Assembly (NCBI GenBank): GCA_023430145.1
Contig: JAEZCD010000118.1
Span: forward strand, 1 to 14,695
Direction: 5' to 3'
From: Pseudomonadota bacterium
GTDB lineage: Bacteria; Pseudomonadota; Alphaproteobacteria; Rhizobiales; Methylopilaceae
Length of the DNA: 14,695 nt
Shown here: one piece after another, positions 1 through 6,983 of the stretch
How the letters are laid out: each line of letters begins with the position of its first letter
Position numbering within the stretch: position 1 is the stretch's first letter
Translations under genes and position numbers: made by a program
Notes under the pieces: model-generated
The model's database searches: none
Told to the model about the DNA's origin: nothing
What the model saw: only the letters and a program-made list of their open reading frames with translations

Positions 1-8
1 CCCACGAG

Positions 9-221
9 GGGCTACGGCATTCACACATCTCTACCCTCCCCCTGAAAGGGGGAGGTCGAGACGGCGAAGCCGTCCGGGTGGGGGTCCTCTGCGGTGACAC
101 GGCGGCGAGAAGACCCCCTCTGGCTCGCTACGCGAGTCCGCCTCCCCCTTTCAGGGGAGGATGGAAGCCTTCCCGACCTGTCGCGATGAGCCACCCGGCG
201 GATGTGTGAATCTCGTAGCCC
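9..221. repeat. Imperfect palindromic intergenic element (MITE/REP-like)
   Basis: The ends are an inverted repeat of about 21 bases (9-29 against 201-221) that differs at two central positions and shares the core ATTCACACATC / GATGTGTGAAT. Inside, the arms also pair: a CCTCCCC...TGAAAGGGGGAGG block lies at 35-55 and its complement near 142-160, and GGGGGTC near 83-89 pairs with GACCCCC near 113-119. Small hairpins decorate the arms, with stems 35-42/48-55, 61-65/69-73 and 124-128/132-136. An 11-base direct repeat CCCACGAGGGG lies at 1-11 and 219-229. I see no open reading frame of its own. The element lies just downstream of the minus-strand quinone reductase stop at 249, where it could fold in the 3' UTR. 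Similar C-rich/G-rich palindromes are multicopy in Hyphomicrobiales genomes (family knowledge); copy number here cannot be seen. Confidence 0.6.
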
Positions 222-248
222 ACGAGGGGAGAGGGGAAGAGAGGAGCG

Positions 249-1223
249 TCACGCCACCAGGATCGTCGACCCCGTCGTCCGGCGGCCTTCGAGGCGCCGG
301 TGCGCCTCGGCGGCCTCGGCGAGCGGCAGCTTCTCGCCGACCTTGATCTTCACCGCGCCGCTCTGCAGCACCGAGAACAGCTCGTCGGCGAGGGCCAGAA
401 GATCCTCGCGCTTGGCGGCATAGGTGAACAGGGTCGGCCGCGTGGCGAACAGGGAGCCGCGCTGCGCCAGCATCTGCAGGTCGAGCGGCGGCACCGAGCC
501 GGACGACTGGCCGAACAGCGCCCACAGGCCGAGCGGCCTGATGCAGTCCAGCGAGCCCGGGAACACCGACTTGCCGACCGAGTCGTAGACGACGTCGCAG
601 CCCTTGCCGCCGGTTATCTCCTTGACGCGGGCGACGAAATCCTCCTCGCGGTAGAGAATGGGATGCGCGCAGCCGTTCGCCTTGGCGAGCGCGGCCTTCT
701 CGGCCGAGCCGACGGTGCCGATGACGGTCGCGCCGAGATGGCTCGCCCACTGGCAGGCGATGAGGCCGACGCCGCCGGCCGCGGCGTGGACGAGGATCGT
801 ATCGCCCGGCTTCACGACATGGGTGCGGCGCAGCAGATAGGCCGCGGTGAGGCCGCGCAGCATCGAGGCCGCGGCGGTGACGTCGTCGATGGTCTCCGGC
901 AGGCGGACCAGAAGCCGCGCCTCGATCAGCCGCTCGGCCGCATAGCCGCCGGTCGGCGCCGTGCAGTAGGCGACGCGGTCGCCGGGGCGGAGCTCGGTCA
1001 CCTCCGGCCCGACGGCGGTGACGATGCCGGCCCCCTCGCTTCCGGGTATGAAGGGCAGCGGCATCTGGTAGAGCCCGGTGCGGCGGTAGACGTCGACGAA
1101 ATTGACGCCGATCGCCGTCTGCTTCAGGCGCACCTCGCCCGGCCCCGGCTCGCCGACCGGAACCTCCTCGACGCGGAGCACCTCCGGCCCGCCCGTCTCA
1201 TGCACGCGTACGGCGACTGTCAT
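249..1223 (-). CDS. qor: NADPH:quinone oxidoreductase (zinc-independent MDR family)
   Basis: A 324-residue cytosolic medium-chain dehydrogenase/reductase that probably reduces quinones, or other alpha,beta-unsaturated carbonyls, with NADPH. The N-terminal GroES-like domain holds GVNFVDVYRRTG (about 39-50) and the PGSEGAG segment (60-66), both typical of bacterial Qor. The Rossmann fold has the dinucleotide motif AAAGGVG (147-153), and VGSAEK (171-176) is the usual site contacting the NADPH 2'-phosphate. No structural or catalytic zinc cysteine cluster is visible, consistent with the zinc-free quinone reductase branch. Length is normal for the family. The ATG at 1223 is preceded by a good ribosome-binding site (GGGAAGG, about 7 bases upstream). 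The gene stands alone and diverges from the small secreted-protein genes. The family is clear; the exact substrate is inferred. Confidence 0.93.
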   Translation of the reverse strand: MTVAVRVHETGGPEVLRVEEVPVGEPGPGEVRLKQTAIGVNFVDVYRRTGLYQMPLPFIPGSEGAGIVTAVGPEVTELRPGDRVAYCTAPTGGYAAERLIEARLLVRLPETIDDVTAAASMLRGLTAAYLLRRTHVVKPGDTILVHAAAGGVGLIACQWASHLGATVIGTVGSAEKAALAKANGCAHPILYREEDFVARVKEITGGKGCDVVYDSVGKSVFPGSLDCIRPLGLWALFGQSSGSVPPLDLQMLAQRGSLFATRPTLFTYAAKREDLLALADELFSVLQSGAVKIKVGEKLPLAEAAEAHRRLEGRRTTGSTILVA

Positions 1224-1431
1224 CGGAACCTTCCCTCGCAGCTCGAAGCGTCATCCTAGCGCGGCCGCGGCCCCTGCTGCCAGAGCGGCCTCGCGCGCCA
1301 CGGGCCACGGCCCGAACCGGACGCAGGGAACCTTTTCGCCGATTTCCCGTTGACTGACCGACCATTCGCACCACGGCGGCGTATTCGCGCTCGATATGGC
1401 GCAGCTCCGTCAGCAACAGGGAACTATTCAC

Positions 1432-1671
1432 ATGAAGAAGATGCTTCTCGGGGCCGTCGCCGCGGCCCTCATCGCCGGCCCGGCTCTTGCGGACGTCATC
1501 AAGGTGAACCCGAGCAACAGGGCGACGGTCGAGGTCAACAAGCGCGGCAACACGGTCATCCGCGACCCGAAGCGCGACACCATCACCAAGTTCCGCACCA
1601 CGCCGGATGGCAGCACGAAGATCATCCAGAAGGACGAGGACGGCGACAAGAGCACGATCAAGGTCGAGTGA
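1432..1671 (+). CDS. Small secreted protein, paralog A of a tandem pair
   Basis: A 79-residue protein of unknown function. Residues 1-20 form a clear Sec signal peptide (KK, then a hydrophobic Leu/Ala stretch ending ALA before Asp), so a mature peptide of about 59 residues should reach the periplasm or outside. The mature part is polar, charged and rich in Val/Thr/Asn/Gly alternations, with GNTVIRDP and TTPDGSTKII, which suggests beta-hairpins. I recognise no domain. The ATG at 1432 is chosen over the in-frame ATG at 1396 because it has AGGGAA (1418-1423) eight bases upstream and starts the signal peptide directly. The next gene is a paralog: 31 of 49 aligned mature residues are identical. 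The gene has its own terminator and is probably monocistronic. Confidence 0.8.
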   Translation: MKKMLLGAVAAALIAGPALADVIKVNPSNRATVEVNKRGNTVIRDPKRDTITKFRTTPDGSTKIIQKDEDGDKSTIKVE

Positions 1672-1694
1672 CGCCGCTCCCAGGACGGACGAAG

Positions 1695-1718
1695 GCGGGG
1701 CCCGGAGCCCCGCTTTTT
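1695..1718 (+). terminator. Intrinsic terminator of secreted-protein gene A
   Basis: A perfect 7-bp stem (GCGGGGC at 1695-1701 with GCCCCGC at 1707-1713), a 5-base loop and a run of five T (1714-1718). It starts 24 bases after the stop codon of the upstream small gene. Confidence 0.88.
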
Positions 1719-1820
1719 CGTGTCCGGCGACCTCCGCTATCGGGTGGACACCGAGCCTCTTTGCGCTCTAAGCAATGATGTTCCCGCGTGCGAGGCACGC
1801 ACCCGACAGGGGAGAGTCCC

Positions 1821-2069
1821 GTGAAGAAGCTTTTGCTCGGCGCCGTCGCCGCCGCGTTCATCGCCGCCCCGGCCATCGCCGAGACCGTGGTCGTCAAGCC
1901 GGCACCCGGCAGCAGGACCACCGTCGAGGTCAATCAGCACGGCAACACGGTGGTCCGCAATCCGAGCACCGGCGAGACGACGAAGATCCGCACGACGCCG
2001 GACGGCAGCACGAAGATCATCGAGAAGGATGCCGCCGGCAACAAGGCGATCGTCAAGGTGCCACAATAG
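1821..2069 (+). CDS. Small secreted protein, paralog B of a tandem pair
   Basis: An 82-residue paralog of the gene at 1432. A Sec signal peptide (KKLLLGAVAAAFIA, ending AIA before Glu) precedes a mature part of about 62 residues with the same order of motifs: TVEVN, GNTV, TTPDGSTKII, then a KD..GNK block and a final KV. The start is taken as GTG at 1821 because AGGGGAGA lies 7 bases upstream (1807-1814) and the signal peptide begins there; the in-frame ATG at 1788 would add 11 residues before it. The DNA of the two paralogs is also close across TTPDGSTKII, indicating a tandem duplication. It has a separate terminator, so the copies can be expressed independently. Function is unknown; a periplasmic beta-rich protein is the most that can be said. 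Confidence 0.8.
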   Translation: MKKLLLGAVAAAFIAAPAIAETVVVKPAPGSRTTVEVNQHGNTVVRNPSTGETTKIRTTPDGSTKIIEKDAAGNKAIVKVPQ

Positions 2070-2098
2070 GCGACGCCTGCCGGATCGAGCGACGCGAA

Positions 2099-2124
2099 GC
2101 GGGGCATGTGCCCCGCTTTTTTTT
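2099..2124 (+). terminator. Intrinsic terminator of secreted-protein gene B
   Basis: The stem GCGGGGC (2099-2105) pairs with GCCCCGC (2110-2116) around a 4-base loop ATGT, followed by eight consecutive T (2117-2124). The stem sequence matches that of the terminator behind paralog A, so the duplication probably included the terminator. The next 188 bases (2125-2312) hold no gene I can support and presumably the promoter of the caspase operon. Confidence 0.92.
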
Positions 2125-2312
2125 GCTGCCTCGCACCTCTTCCTCGCCCCGCCCAATGAGCAGATGCAGGAGGACCATCACGGTCGTGTGAGCCTCGTTG
2201 GCGACGATCGAAGTCGCGGCGCTGTCGGGCCGGGACTCGTCTCGGCCTCCGGCTGGCCCCGATGTCTCGGCTCATTGTAGAGTTCCCGGGAGCATTCAGA
2301 GCGGAGCAGACG

Positions 2313-4151
2313 ATGACTCGGGCGATCCGAGCGTTCTTGTTGACCGCATTGGTGTTTCTGGGATGCGGAGGGCAGGCCGACGCCGCCCGGCGCCTGGCGC
2401 TGCTGATCGGCATCGACAAATACGACAACCTGCCGCTGGACAAGCAGCTTCGGAACGCCGTCAACGACGTGCACACCCTCGGCGATACCCTGCGCAAGCT
2501 CGATTTCGCCGTCGAGACGGTGCTCGATCCGGACCTCGACCGGATGATCGACGCGGTCAACAAGCTCGTTCTGGACGCCTCGCCGGGCGATACGGTCCTG
2601 TTCTTCTTCTCCGGCCACGGGATCAGCCCGGACAGCGTGAACCTGCTCCTGCCGCGGGACTTCCCGGCGCTGACGGCCGGCGGGCCGACGGACCGCGAGC
2701 GCGCGCGGCGCGCCGCTTACGCCGAGAGCGACATCATCGCCGCGCTGCGCACCAAGCTCTCGGACATCAAGACGGGCCAGCAGCGCGGCCTGATCATCTT
2801 CGTTTCCGACGCCTGCCGGGACGATCCCTTCACCCGCCGCTCCCAGGGCACCAGGGGCCTCGCCGCCATCCCCCAGGGCGTCGAGGCCAAGCCGACCGAG
2901 GGCGTCTTCTCGATCTACTCGGCCGGGCTCGGCCAGACGGCGCTCGACGGCCTGTCGCCGTCCGATCGCAACTCCGTGTTCATGACCGCGTTCGCCTCGA
3001 TGCTGCCGACGCCGGGGCGGCATCTCGGCGATCTGATGGCCGAGGTGAAGGAGGTCGTCGCCGGCCGGGCGCGCACGCGGATCGACGAGGACACCGGACG
3101 GCCGCACCTGCAGGTCCCGGCGGTCTACGACGAGACGCTCGGCGGCCGCATCTTCCTCGCGAGCCGCTCGAGCGAGACGGCCCCGCCGCCGGTCGTCCCG
3201 CCCGCGCCCGTCACGCCGGCGCCGGTGCTCCCGAATGCGCAGGAACAGACCGCCCTGCAGCGCGAGCTGGCCGGCGACCGGCGCTATTTCGACTGCGTGC
3301 GCAAGGACGACGTCGACTGCTACCAATCCCTGCTCGACGCGTTTCCCGAGCATTCGAAGGTCGAGCAGGTGCGGACGCTGATCCGCGCCAAGACCGAGCT
3401 GCCGCGCTACCAGGCCTGCCTCGGCGGCCAGACGCCGGGCGAGCGGCTGCGCCTCTGCGACCTCTACATCAACGCCTTCCCGAGAGGAAAATACCGCGGC
3501 GACGCCGAGACCCTGCGCGAGCAGGCGATGCTCGACCTGCGGCCGCCGCCGCAGTCGCAGCCGCTCCTGCAGCCGCCGCCCGTGGTGCCGCCGCCCTCCC
3601 CGCCCGTCGTGGTGGCGCCGCCGGCCCAGATCCCCTCCCCGAGCTTTCCCTGCTCGCGAGCGCGCCTGCCGTCCGAGATCGCGGTGTGCGGCTCGGCGGT
3701 GCTCGCCACGCTCGACGTCACGCTCAGCCACGCTTATGGCGCGGCCGCACGCGGCGGCGCGAGCGCGGTCAAGGACCGGCAGCGCCTCTGGCTGCAGAGC
3801 CGCAACGCCTGCGGGTCGAACGCGGGCTGCCTCGAGGCGAGCTATCGCGAGCAGATCCGGTGGCTGCAGGCCTGGCAGGCGCAGGCGGCGATCCGGCCGC
3901 CGCCGGCCGCCGACATCCGTCCGAGCTTCCCGTGCGGCAAGGCGAGCCTGCCGGCCGAATACGCGGTCTGCGGCTCGGCGACGCTCGCCCTCCTCGATGT
4001 GCAGCTGGCGCAAGCCTATGCGCGACGGCGCGGATCGGCCCAGATCCGCTCCGCGCAGCAGGCCTGGATCGCCCGCAGGAACGCCTGCGGTACGGACGTG
4101 TCCTGCCTCGAGCGGCGCTATCGCGAGCAGATCGGGTTTTTGAGCCGGTGA
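2313..4151 (+). CDS. Exported caspase-like (C14) protease with two C-terminal LprI-type domains
   Basis: A 612-residue multidomain protein. A signal peptide (about 1-24, ending ADA) implies export; Cys18 in LGCGG is not a canonical lipobox. Residues about 27-290 form a caspase p20-like domain: RLALLIGIDKYD at the start, then SGHG with catalytic His102 and SDACRDD with catalytic Cys168. This is the His/Cys dyad of metacaspase-like C14 peptidases. A Pro-rich linker, a Cys-containing middle region (YFDC, VDCYQ, YQACL, LRLCD) and a second Pro-rich linker follow. Two tandem copies of an LprI/DUF1311-like unit end the protein (about 444-515 and 538-612). Each has four cysteines in the order FPC, AVCGSA, NACG, CL and a closing YREQI. 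ATG 2313 has GGAG six bases upstream (2303-2306); the ATG at 2262 lacks such a site and would bury the signal peptide. The stop overlaps the amidase start. The role is inferred to be in the cell envelope; substrate unknown. Confidence 0.88.
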   Translation: MTRAIRAFLLTALVFLGCGGQADAARRLALLIGIDKYDNLPLDKQLRNAVNDVHTLGDTLRKLDFAVETVLDPDLDRMIDAVNKLVLDASPGDTVLFFFSGHGISPDSVNLLLPRDFPALTAGGPTDRERARRAAYAESDIIAALRTKLSDIKTGQQRGLIIFVSDACRDDPFTRRSQGTRGLAAIPQGVEAKPTEGVFSIYSAGLGQTALDGLSPSDRNSVFMTAFASMLPTPGRHLGDLMAEVKEVVAGRARTRIDEDTGRPHLQVPAVYDETLGGRIFLASRSSETAPPPVVPPAPVTPAPVLPNAQEQTALQRELAGDRRYFDCVRKDDVDCYQSLLDAFPEHSKVEQVRTLIRAKTELPRYQACLGGQTPGERLRLCDLYINAFPRGKYRGDAETLREQAMLDLRPPPQSQPLLQPPPVVPPPSPPVVVAPPAQIPSPSFPCSRARLPSEIAVCGSAVLATLDVTLSHAYGAAARGGASAVKDRQRLWLQSRNACGSNAGCLEASYREQIRWLQAWQAQAAIRPPPAADIRPSFPCGKASLPAEYAVCGSATLALLDVQLAQAYARRRGSAQIRSAQQAWIARRNACGTDVSCLERRYREQIGFLSR

Positions 4152-4930
4152 GCGCATCGCAAAAACGCCACGGACCGGCCGGGCGTCGGCGGCTCGCGGC
4201 GCTGATCCTCGCGGCCGGCGCCGCCCTCCTCGGATCGGCCGCCCCGGCGGCGGCTGCGGGAGCGTGCGGGGAGCCGGCGCGGGTGACGCTCGACATCGGC
4301 CACACGCCGGCGCGGCCGGGAGCGATCGGCGCCAGCGGCAAGAGCGAGTACCGCTTCAACCTGCGGCTCGCCTACGAGCTGGCGCGCGCCCTGCGCGGCC
4401 GCGGCATCGGCGTCTCGATCGGCAACGAGGGGGGCCGCAACATCTCGCTCGCCGAGCGCGCGCGCCGCCTCGCCGCGGTCGATGCCGGGCTCGTCCTGTC
4501 GCTGCACCACGATTCGGTGCAGCCGATCTATCTGAAGACGCGCATCGTCGGCGGGCGGCCGCGCCGCTACACCGACCATGCCGCCGGCTACTCGATCTTC
4601 GTCTCCGGGCTGTCGCCGGCGTTTTCGCAGAGCAATGCGCTCGCCCGCTCGGTCGGCGCCGCGCTGCGCAAGGCCGGCTTCGCGCCGAGCCTGCACCACG
4701 CGGAGAAGATTCCCGGCGAGGGACGGCCGATCCTCGATTCCACGCTCGGCCTGTTCCGCTACGACGGCCTCGCGGTGCTGCGCACGGCGCGCGTGCCGGC
4801 GCTGCTGTTCGAGGCCGGCGTGATCGCCAACCCGGCCGACGAGGCCGAGCTCGAGAACCCCGCCACCCGCGCCCGCATGGTGGCGGCGCTCGCCGACGGG
4901 GTGAAGGCTTTTTGCGGGGCGGGGGGCTGA
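4148..4930 (+). CDS. Periplasmic N-acetylmuramoyl-L-alanine amidase (Amidase_3 family)
   Basis: A 260-residue exported zinc hydrolase that should cut the amide bond between MurNAc and the stem peptide of peptidoglycan. A basic N-terminus (RRR) and a long Ala/Leu stretch form a signal peptide ending near residue 37. Amidase_3 landmarks occur in order: DIGHTP with zinc ligand His52, SEYRFN with ligand Glu67, LSLHHD with ligand His120, and FEAGVIAN with catalytic Glu222. The domain fills the whole mature protein, with no SPOR, AMIN or LysM domain. The start is GTG 4148, whose GTGA overlaps the TGA of the caspase gene, so translation is probably coupled and the two are one operon. The reading frame stays open far upstream, but only as a shadow of the caspase gene. 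The family is clear; septal, recycling or defence role cannot be told. Confidence 0.9.
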   Translation: MSASQKRHGPAGRRRLAALILAAGAALLGSAAPAAAAGACGEPARVTLDIGHTPARPGAIGASGKSEYRFNLRLAYELARALRGRGIGVSIGNEGGRNISLAERARRLAAVDAGLVLSLHHDSVQPIYLKTRIVGGRPRRYTDHAAGYSIFVSGLSPAFSQSNALARSVGAALRKAGFAPSLHHAEKIPGEGRPILDSTLGLFRYDGLAVLRTARVPALLFEAGVIANPADEAELENPATRARMVAALADGVKAFCGAGG

Positions 4931-4953
4931 GACTTCGACCGAGCGCGGGGCTC

Positions 4954-5235
4954 TCAGGCGGCTTCGAGGCGCTTCAGCTCCGTCTCGAAATCGAGGCGCA
5001 GCTGCCGCGCCTCCTCCTCCGGCAGCCATCGCACCATCTGCGGCACGATGGTGCGATAGAGCCGGGTCTTCTCGTAGTCCCAGGGCATCGTCCGCGCCGC
5101 CCGCGCCTCGGCGAGGATGCGCAGCACGTCGGCGCGCACCTCGTCCGGATCGGCCCGATAGACAGGCGCCGGCGCATCCTCGTCGAACAGCTCGGGCTGC
5201 TTCGGCGCGAAGAGGTCGAGCTGCTGGCGGGCCAT
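4954..5235 (-). CDS. Small conserved-type protein with N-terminal sliding-clamp-binding motif
   Basis: A 93-residue cytosolic protein of unknown function. Its first residues contain QLDLF (5-9), which fits the bacterial beta-clamp-binding consensus QL(S/D)LF, and a second looser match, QPELF (13-17), follows at once. The rest is charged and probably helical (EVRADVLRILAEARAA, then a WDYEKTRLYRTIVPQMVRWLP segment, then a Glu/Arg-rich helix to the end). There is no signal peptide or membrane segment. The frame stays open upstream to 5550, but that part overlaps the Argonaute 3' end, is Arg-rich and is not coding-like; the ATG at 5235 is the best start, with only a weak GGAA ahead of it. It converges on the amidase gene with a 23-base gap. 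A link to replication or repair is inferred from the motif alone. Confidence 0.78.
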   Translation of the reverse strand: MARQQLDLFAPKQPELFDEDAPAPVYRADPDEVRADVLRILAEARAARTMPWDYEKTRLYRTIVPQMVRWLPEEEARQLRLDFETELKRLEAA

Positions 5236-5315
5236 GCGGGTTCCGTGATTCGTCCTGCCGATGTTTTCCGGAGAATGGCGCAGGCCGCGGACGGATGCGA
5301 GCGGAGCCGGGGCCG

Positions 5316-5432
5316 TTATCCCGTGCCGTCGTCGGCAGGCGTTTCCCGCGGCCAGCGGACGAGGTCGCGCGCGAAGCGCGCCGTGAAGGCGGGATGCGCC
5401 ATGGCGGCGTCGAGACAGCTCGATCGCGTGAT
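5316..5432 (-). pseudogene. Possible 3'-terminal gene fragment next to the SPARTA operon
   Basis: Directly behind the Argonaute stop codon, and in the same frame, an open stretch of 38 codons runs to a TAA at 5316-5318. It has host-like, almost all G/C third positions and a protein-like sequence (AHPAFTARFARDLVRWPRE). An internal ATG at 5402 would give a 28-residue product, but no ribosome-binding site precedes it. The best reading is the tail of a host gene cut off when the defence operon arrived. A chance open frame is also possible, and I do not recognise the parent gene. Confidence 0.25.
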
Positions 5433-6983
5433 TCACACGTAATATTTGAACGGTTGTCGGTCGACGCCCTTGGCTAATCCCATCGTGAGGACTTCGCCTA
5501 CCATATTGGCGAAGCGCACAGTCACCGGCAGGCCGTCGTTGAAGTTGCATGAATTGTAGTTGATCTTAGTAAGACCCATAATGTCTTCAAGAACCTGCTT
5601 GATCGGCGGCACCTTCTCCTTGCTGCGTAAAATGGTGATGAACAGCGGATTAGGCGTCTCGGGCCCGATGTAGGTGTCCAACTGAGGCACATAGCCCGTC
5701 GTCCACAGATTGGCGTTGCGCTCGTCGAGGATCAACGCTGTTCCGCGTAGCACCGGGTAGTCACCGTCGCGGAAGAGCTTCGTCTCGCCGGAGGTGCGCT
5801 TGATCCGGACGCCAACGACATTTGTCCCCTTAGGGGCTGCCGCCTCGAAAGCTGCCCACTCGTCATCGCGAAACGACGCTTGGCCGTGGATGAACAGCTC
5901 GGCCGGCGGGCCGTTGTGCTTCTCGGCGTATGTGTCGAGTACCTTCTTCAGCAGTGCTGTTGCTGCCTCCGGCGTGAGGTGAAACTCGTCCTCATCCGTG
6001 CGCCACGGCCCATTCGCGCCTCGGAAGACCACGCCATCCCCTTCGTTGAGAAACAGCTGCGCTGCACAGCAGGCGTGGCCCTTCGCATCGCCCGGAAGGA
6101 GCTTATAGACCAGCCCCACGTAGCAGACGCGCGGCCGCACCTCGTGAAGCTTCCACGGCGGCTGCGGCTGGGCTTTGTAGTAGAGGCCCGTCGCGACGTT
6201 CCACGCCACCGTCGCGGCATCCTGAGTGCGTCGCAATTCCTTTCCGGCCGTGTTCTTGAATGCCTGCGGGGCAAGCGTCGTCTCCCTCAAGATCTGCGTA
6301 GGGGCGATCATCAGGCAGGATGCCTTGATGTGCCGGTGGAAATCAGGCGCGTCCTCGAAAATGTCCTCGGCACTTTGATCGATCACGTCCGACAGGAGTG
6401 GAAGGTCCGCGCGCTGCTTCTGGCGCGCCCCAAACTCGCCCTTCGTTTTCGGCAAGCCGGTCCGCTTGGACTGAGGACGGCAGTGCTCATAGACCGGTTC
6501 CGGAACCACTAGCACCCAGAGATCAATGGCGCCTTCCTCGTTGGCGACGTGCCGGCGAATGCGATCGACGTAGAGGCTTGCCACCTTGGCCACCGACTCA
6601 TGGTGATTGAGGATCGCGATTGCGTCCGTAATCGCCTTCGGGTTGAGCACGCATGCAGTGAACGCGTCTTCGTCAAAGGTAAGATTGAAGGCTTCCTCCA
6701 CGCCGGGGAAATTGGCGAGGTGGAGGCGGTCCTTCTTTTCTCCCTTGCCCGGCGGCGGGACCTCAATGCGCTTTCTGATGCTCTTCGCCCATTGCCGGAA
6801 ATATCCAATGCCCGCCAGCGTCCCGACCACGCCCAGGCGAACCTCCTGCGCCTTGCGCGGCTTGTTATGGGGCCCGTACAGGAAGAGCCCATCCTTGGGA
6901 TGGGCGGTCACCTGCTTGTACGCGAATTCGAGCCTCGGCTCGGACAGGTGAAACACCTCAAGAGAGCGTTCCGGCAGCTTCAT
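5433..6983 (-). CDS. Short prokaryotic Argonaute (MID-PIWI), SPARTA subunit
   Basis: A 516-residue short pAgo lacking N and PAZ domains. In SPARTA complexes the MID domain holds the 5' end of a small guide RNA and the MID-PIWI cleft pairs it with target ssDNA. The MID part contains the PTQILRETT segment (228-236), typical of the 5'-phosphate pocket region in short pAgos. The PIWI part begins near RVCYVGLVYKL (285-295), where the first catalytic Asp of active Argonautes is replaced. The third motif reads LFIHGQAS (363-370), again without the Asp, so slicing should be lost. NFNDGLPVTVRFA (480-492) and the aromatic C-terminus PFKYYV are also characteristic. Its ATG overlaps the TGA of the TIR-APAZ gene (ATGA), so the pair is co-translated. 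G+C is lower than in neighbours. Family assignment is from motif recognition, not a search. Confidence 0.92.
   Translation of the reverse strand: MKLPERSLEVFHLSEPRLEFAYKQVTAHPKDGLFLYGPHNKPRKAQEVRLGVVGTLAGIGYFRQWAKSIRKRIEVPPPGKGEKKDRLHLANFPGVEEAFNLTFDEDAFTACVLNPKAITDAIAILNHHESVAKVASLYVDRIRRHVANEEGAIDLWVLVVPEPVYEHCRPQSKRTGLPKTKGEFGARQKQRADLPLLSDVIDQSAEDIFEDAPDFHRHIKASCLMIAPTQILRETTLAPQAFKNTAGKELRRTQDAATVAWNVATGLYYKAQPQPPWKLHEVRPRVCYVGLVYKLLPGDAKGHACCAAQLFLNEGDGVVFRGANGPWRTDEDEFHLTPEAATALLKKVLDTYAEKHNGPPAELFIHGQASFRDDEWAAFEAAAPKGTNVVGVRIKRTSGETKLFRDGDYPVLRGTALILDERNANLWTTGYVPQLDTYIGPETPNPLFITILRSKEKVPPIKQVLEDIMGLTKINYNSCNFNDGLPVTVRFANMVGEVLTMGLAKGVDRQPFKYYV

Noticed and set aside
1350..1355. TTGACT as a -35 box for the first small secreted-protein gene
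   Set aside because: No acceptable -10 element lies 16-18 bases downstream, so a promoter cannot be supported.
2198..4147. Open frame running in from upstream of the amidase start (650 extra codons)
   Set aside because: The upstream part is Arg/Pro/Ala-rich shadow of the caspase-like gene in another frame; the GTG at 4148 opens a proper signal peptide and overlaps the upstream stop.
2178..4157. Minus-strand open frame of 659 codons opposite the caspase-like gene
   Set aside because: It mirrors the GC-rich codon pattern of the plus-strand gene, is rich in Arg/Ala with no recognisable motif, and the plus strand carries clear catalytic motifs.
5236..5550. N-terminal extension of the clamp-motif protein to 198 residues
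   Set aside because: The extension overlaps the Argonaute 3' end out of frame, is Arg-rich and lacks coding bias; the ATG at 5235 places the motif at the N-terminus as in typical clamp binders.
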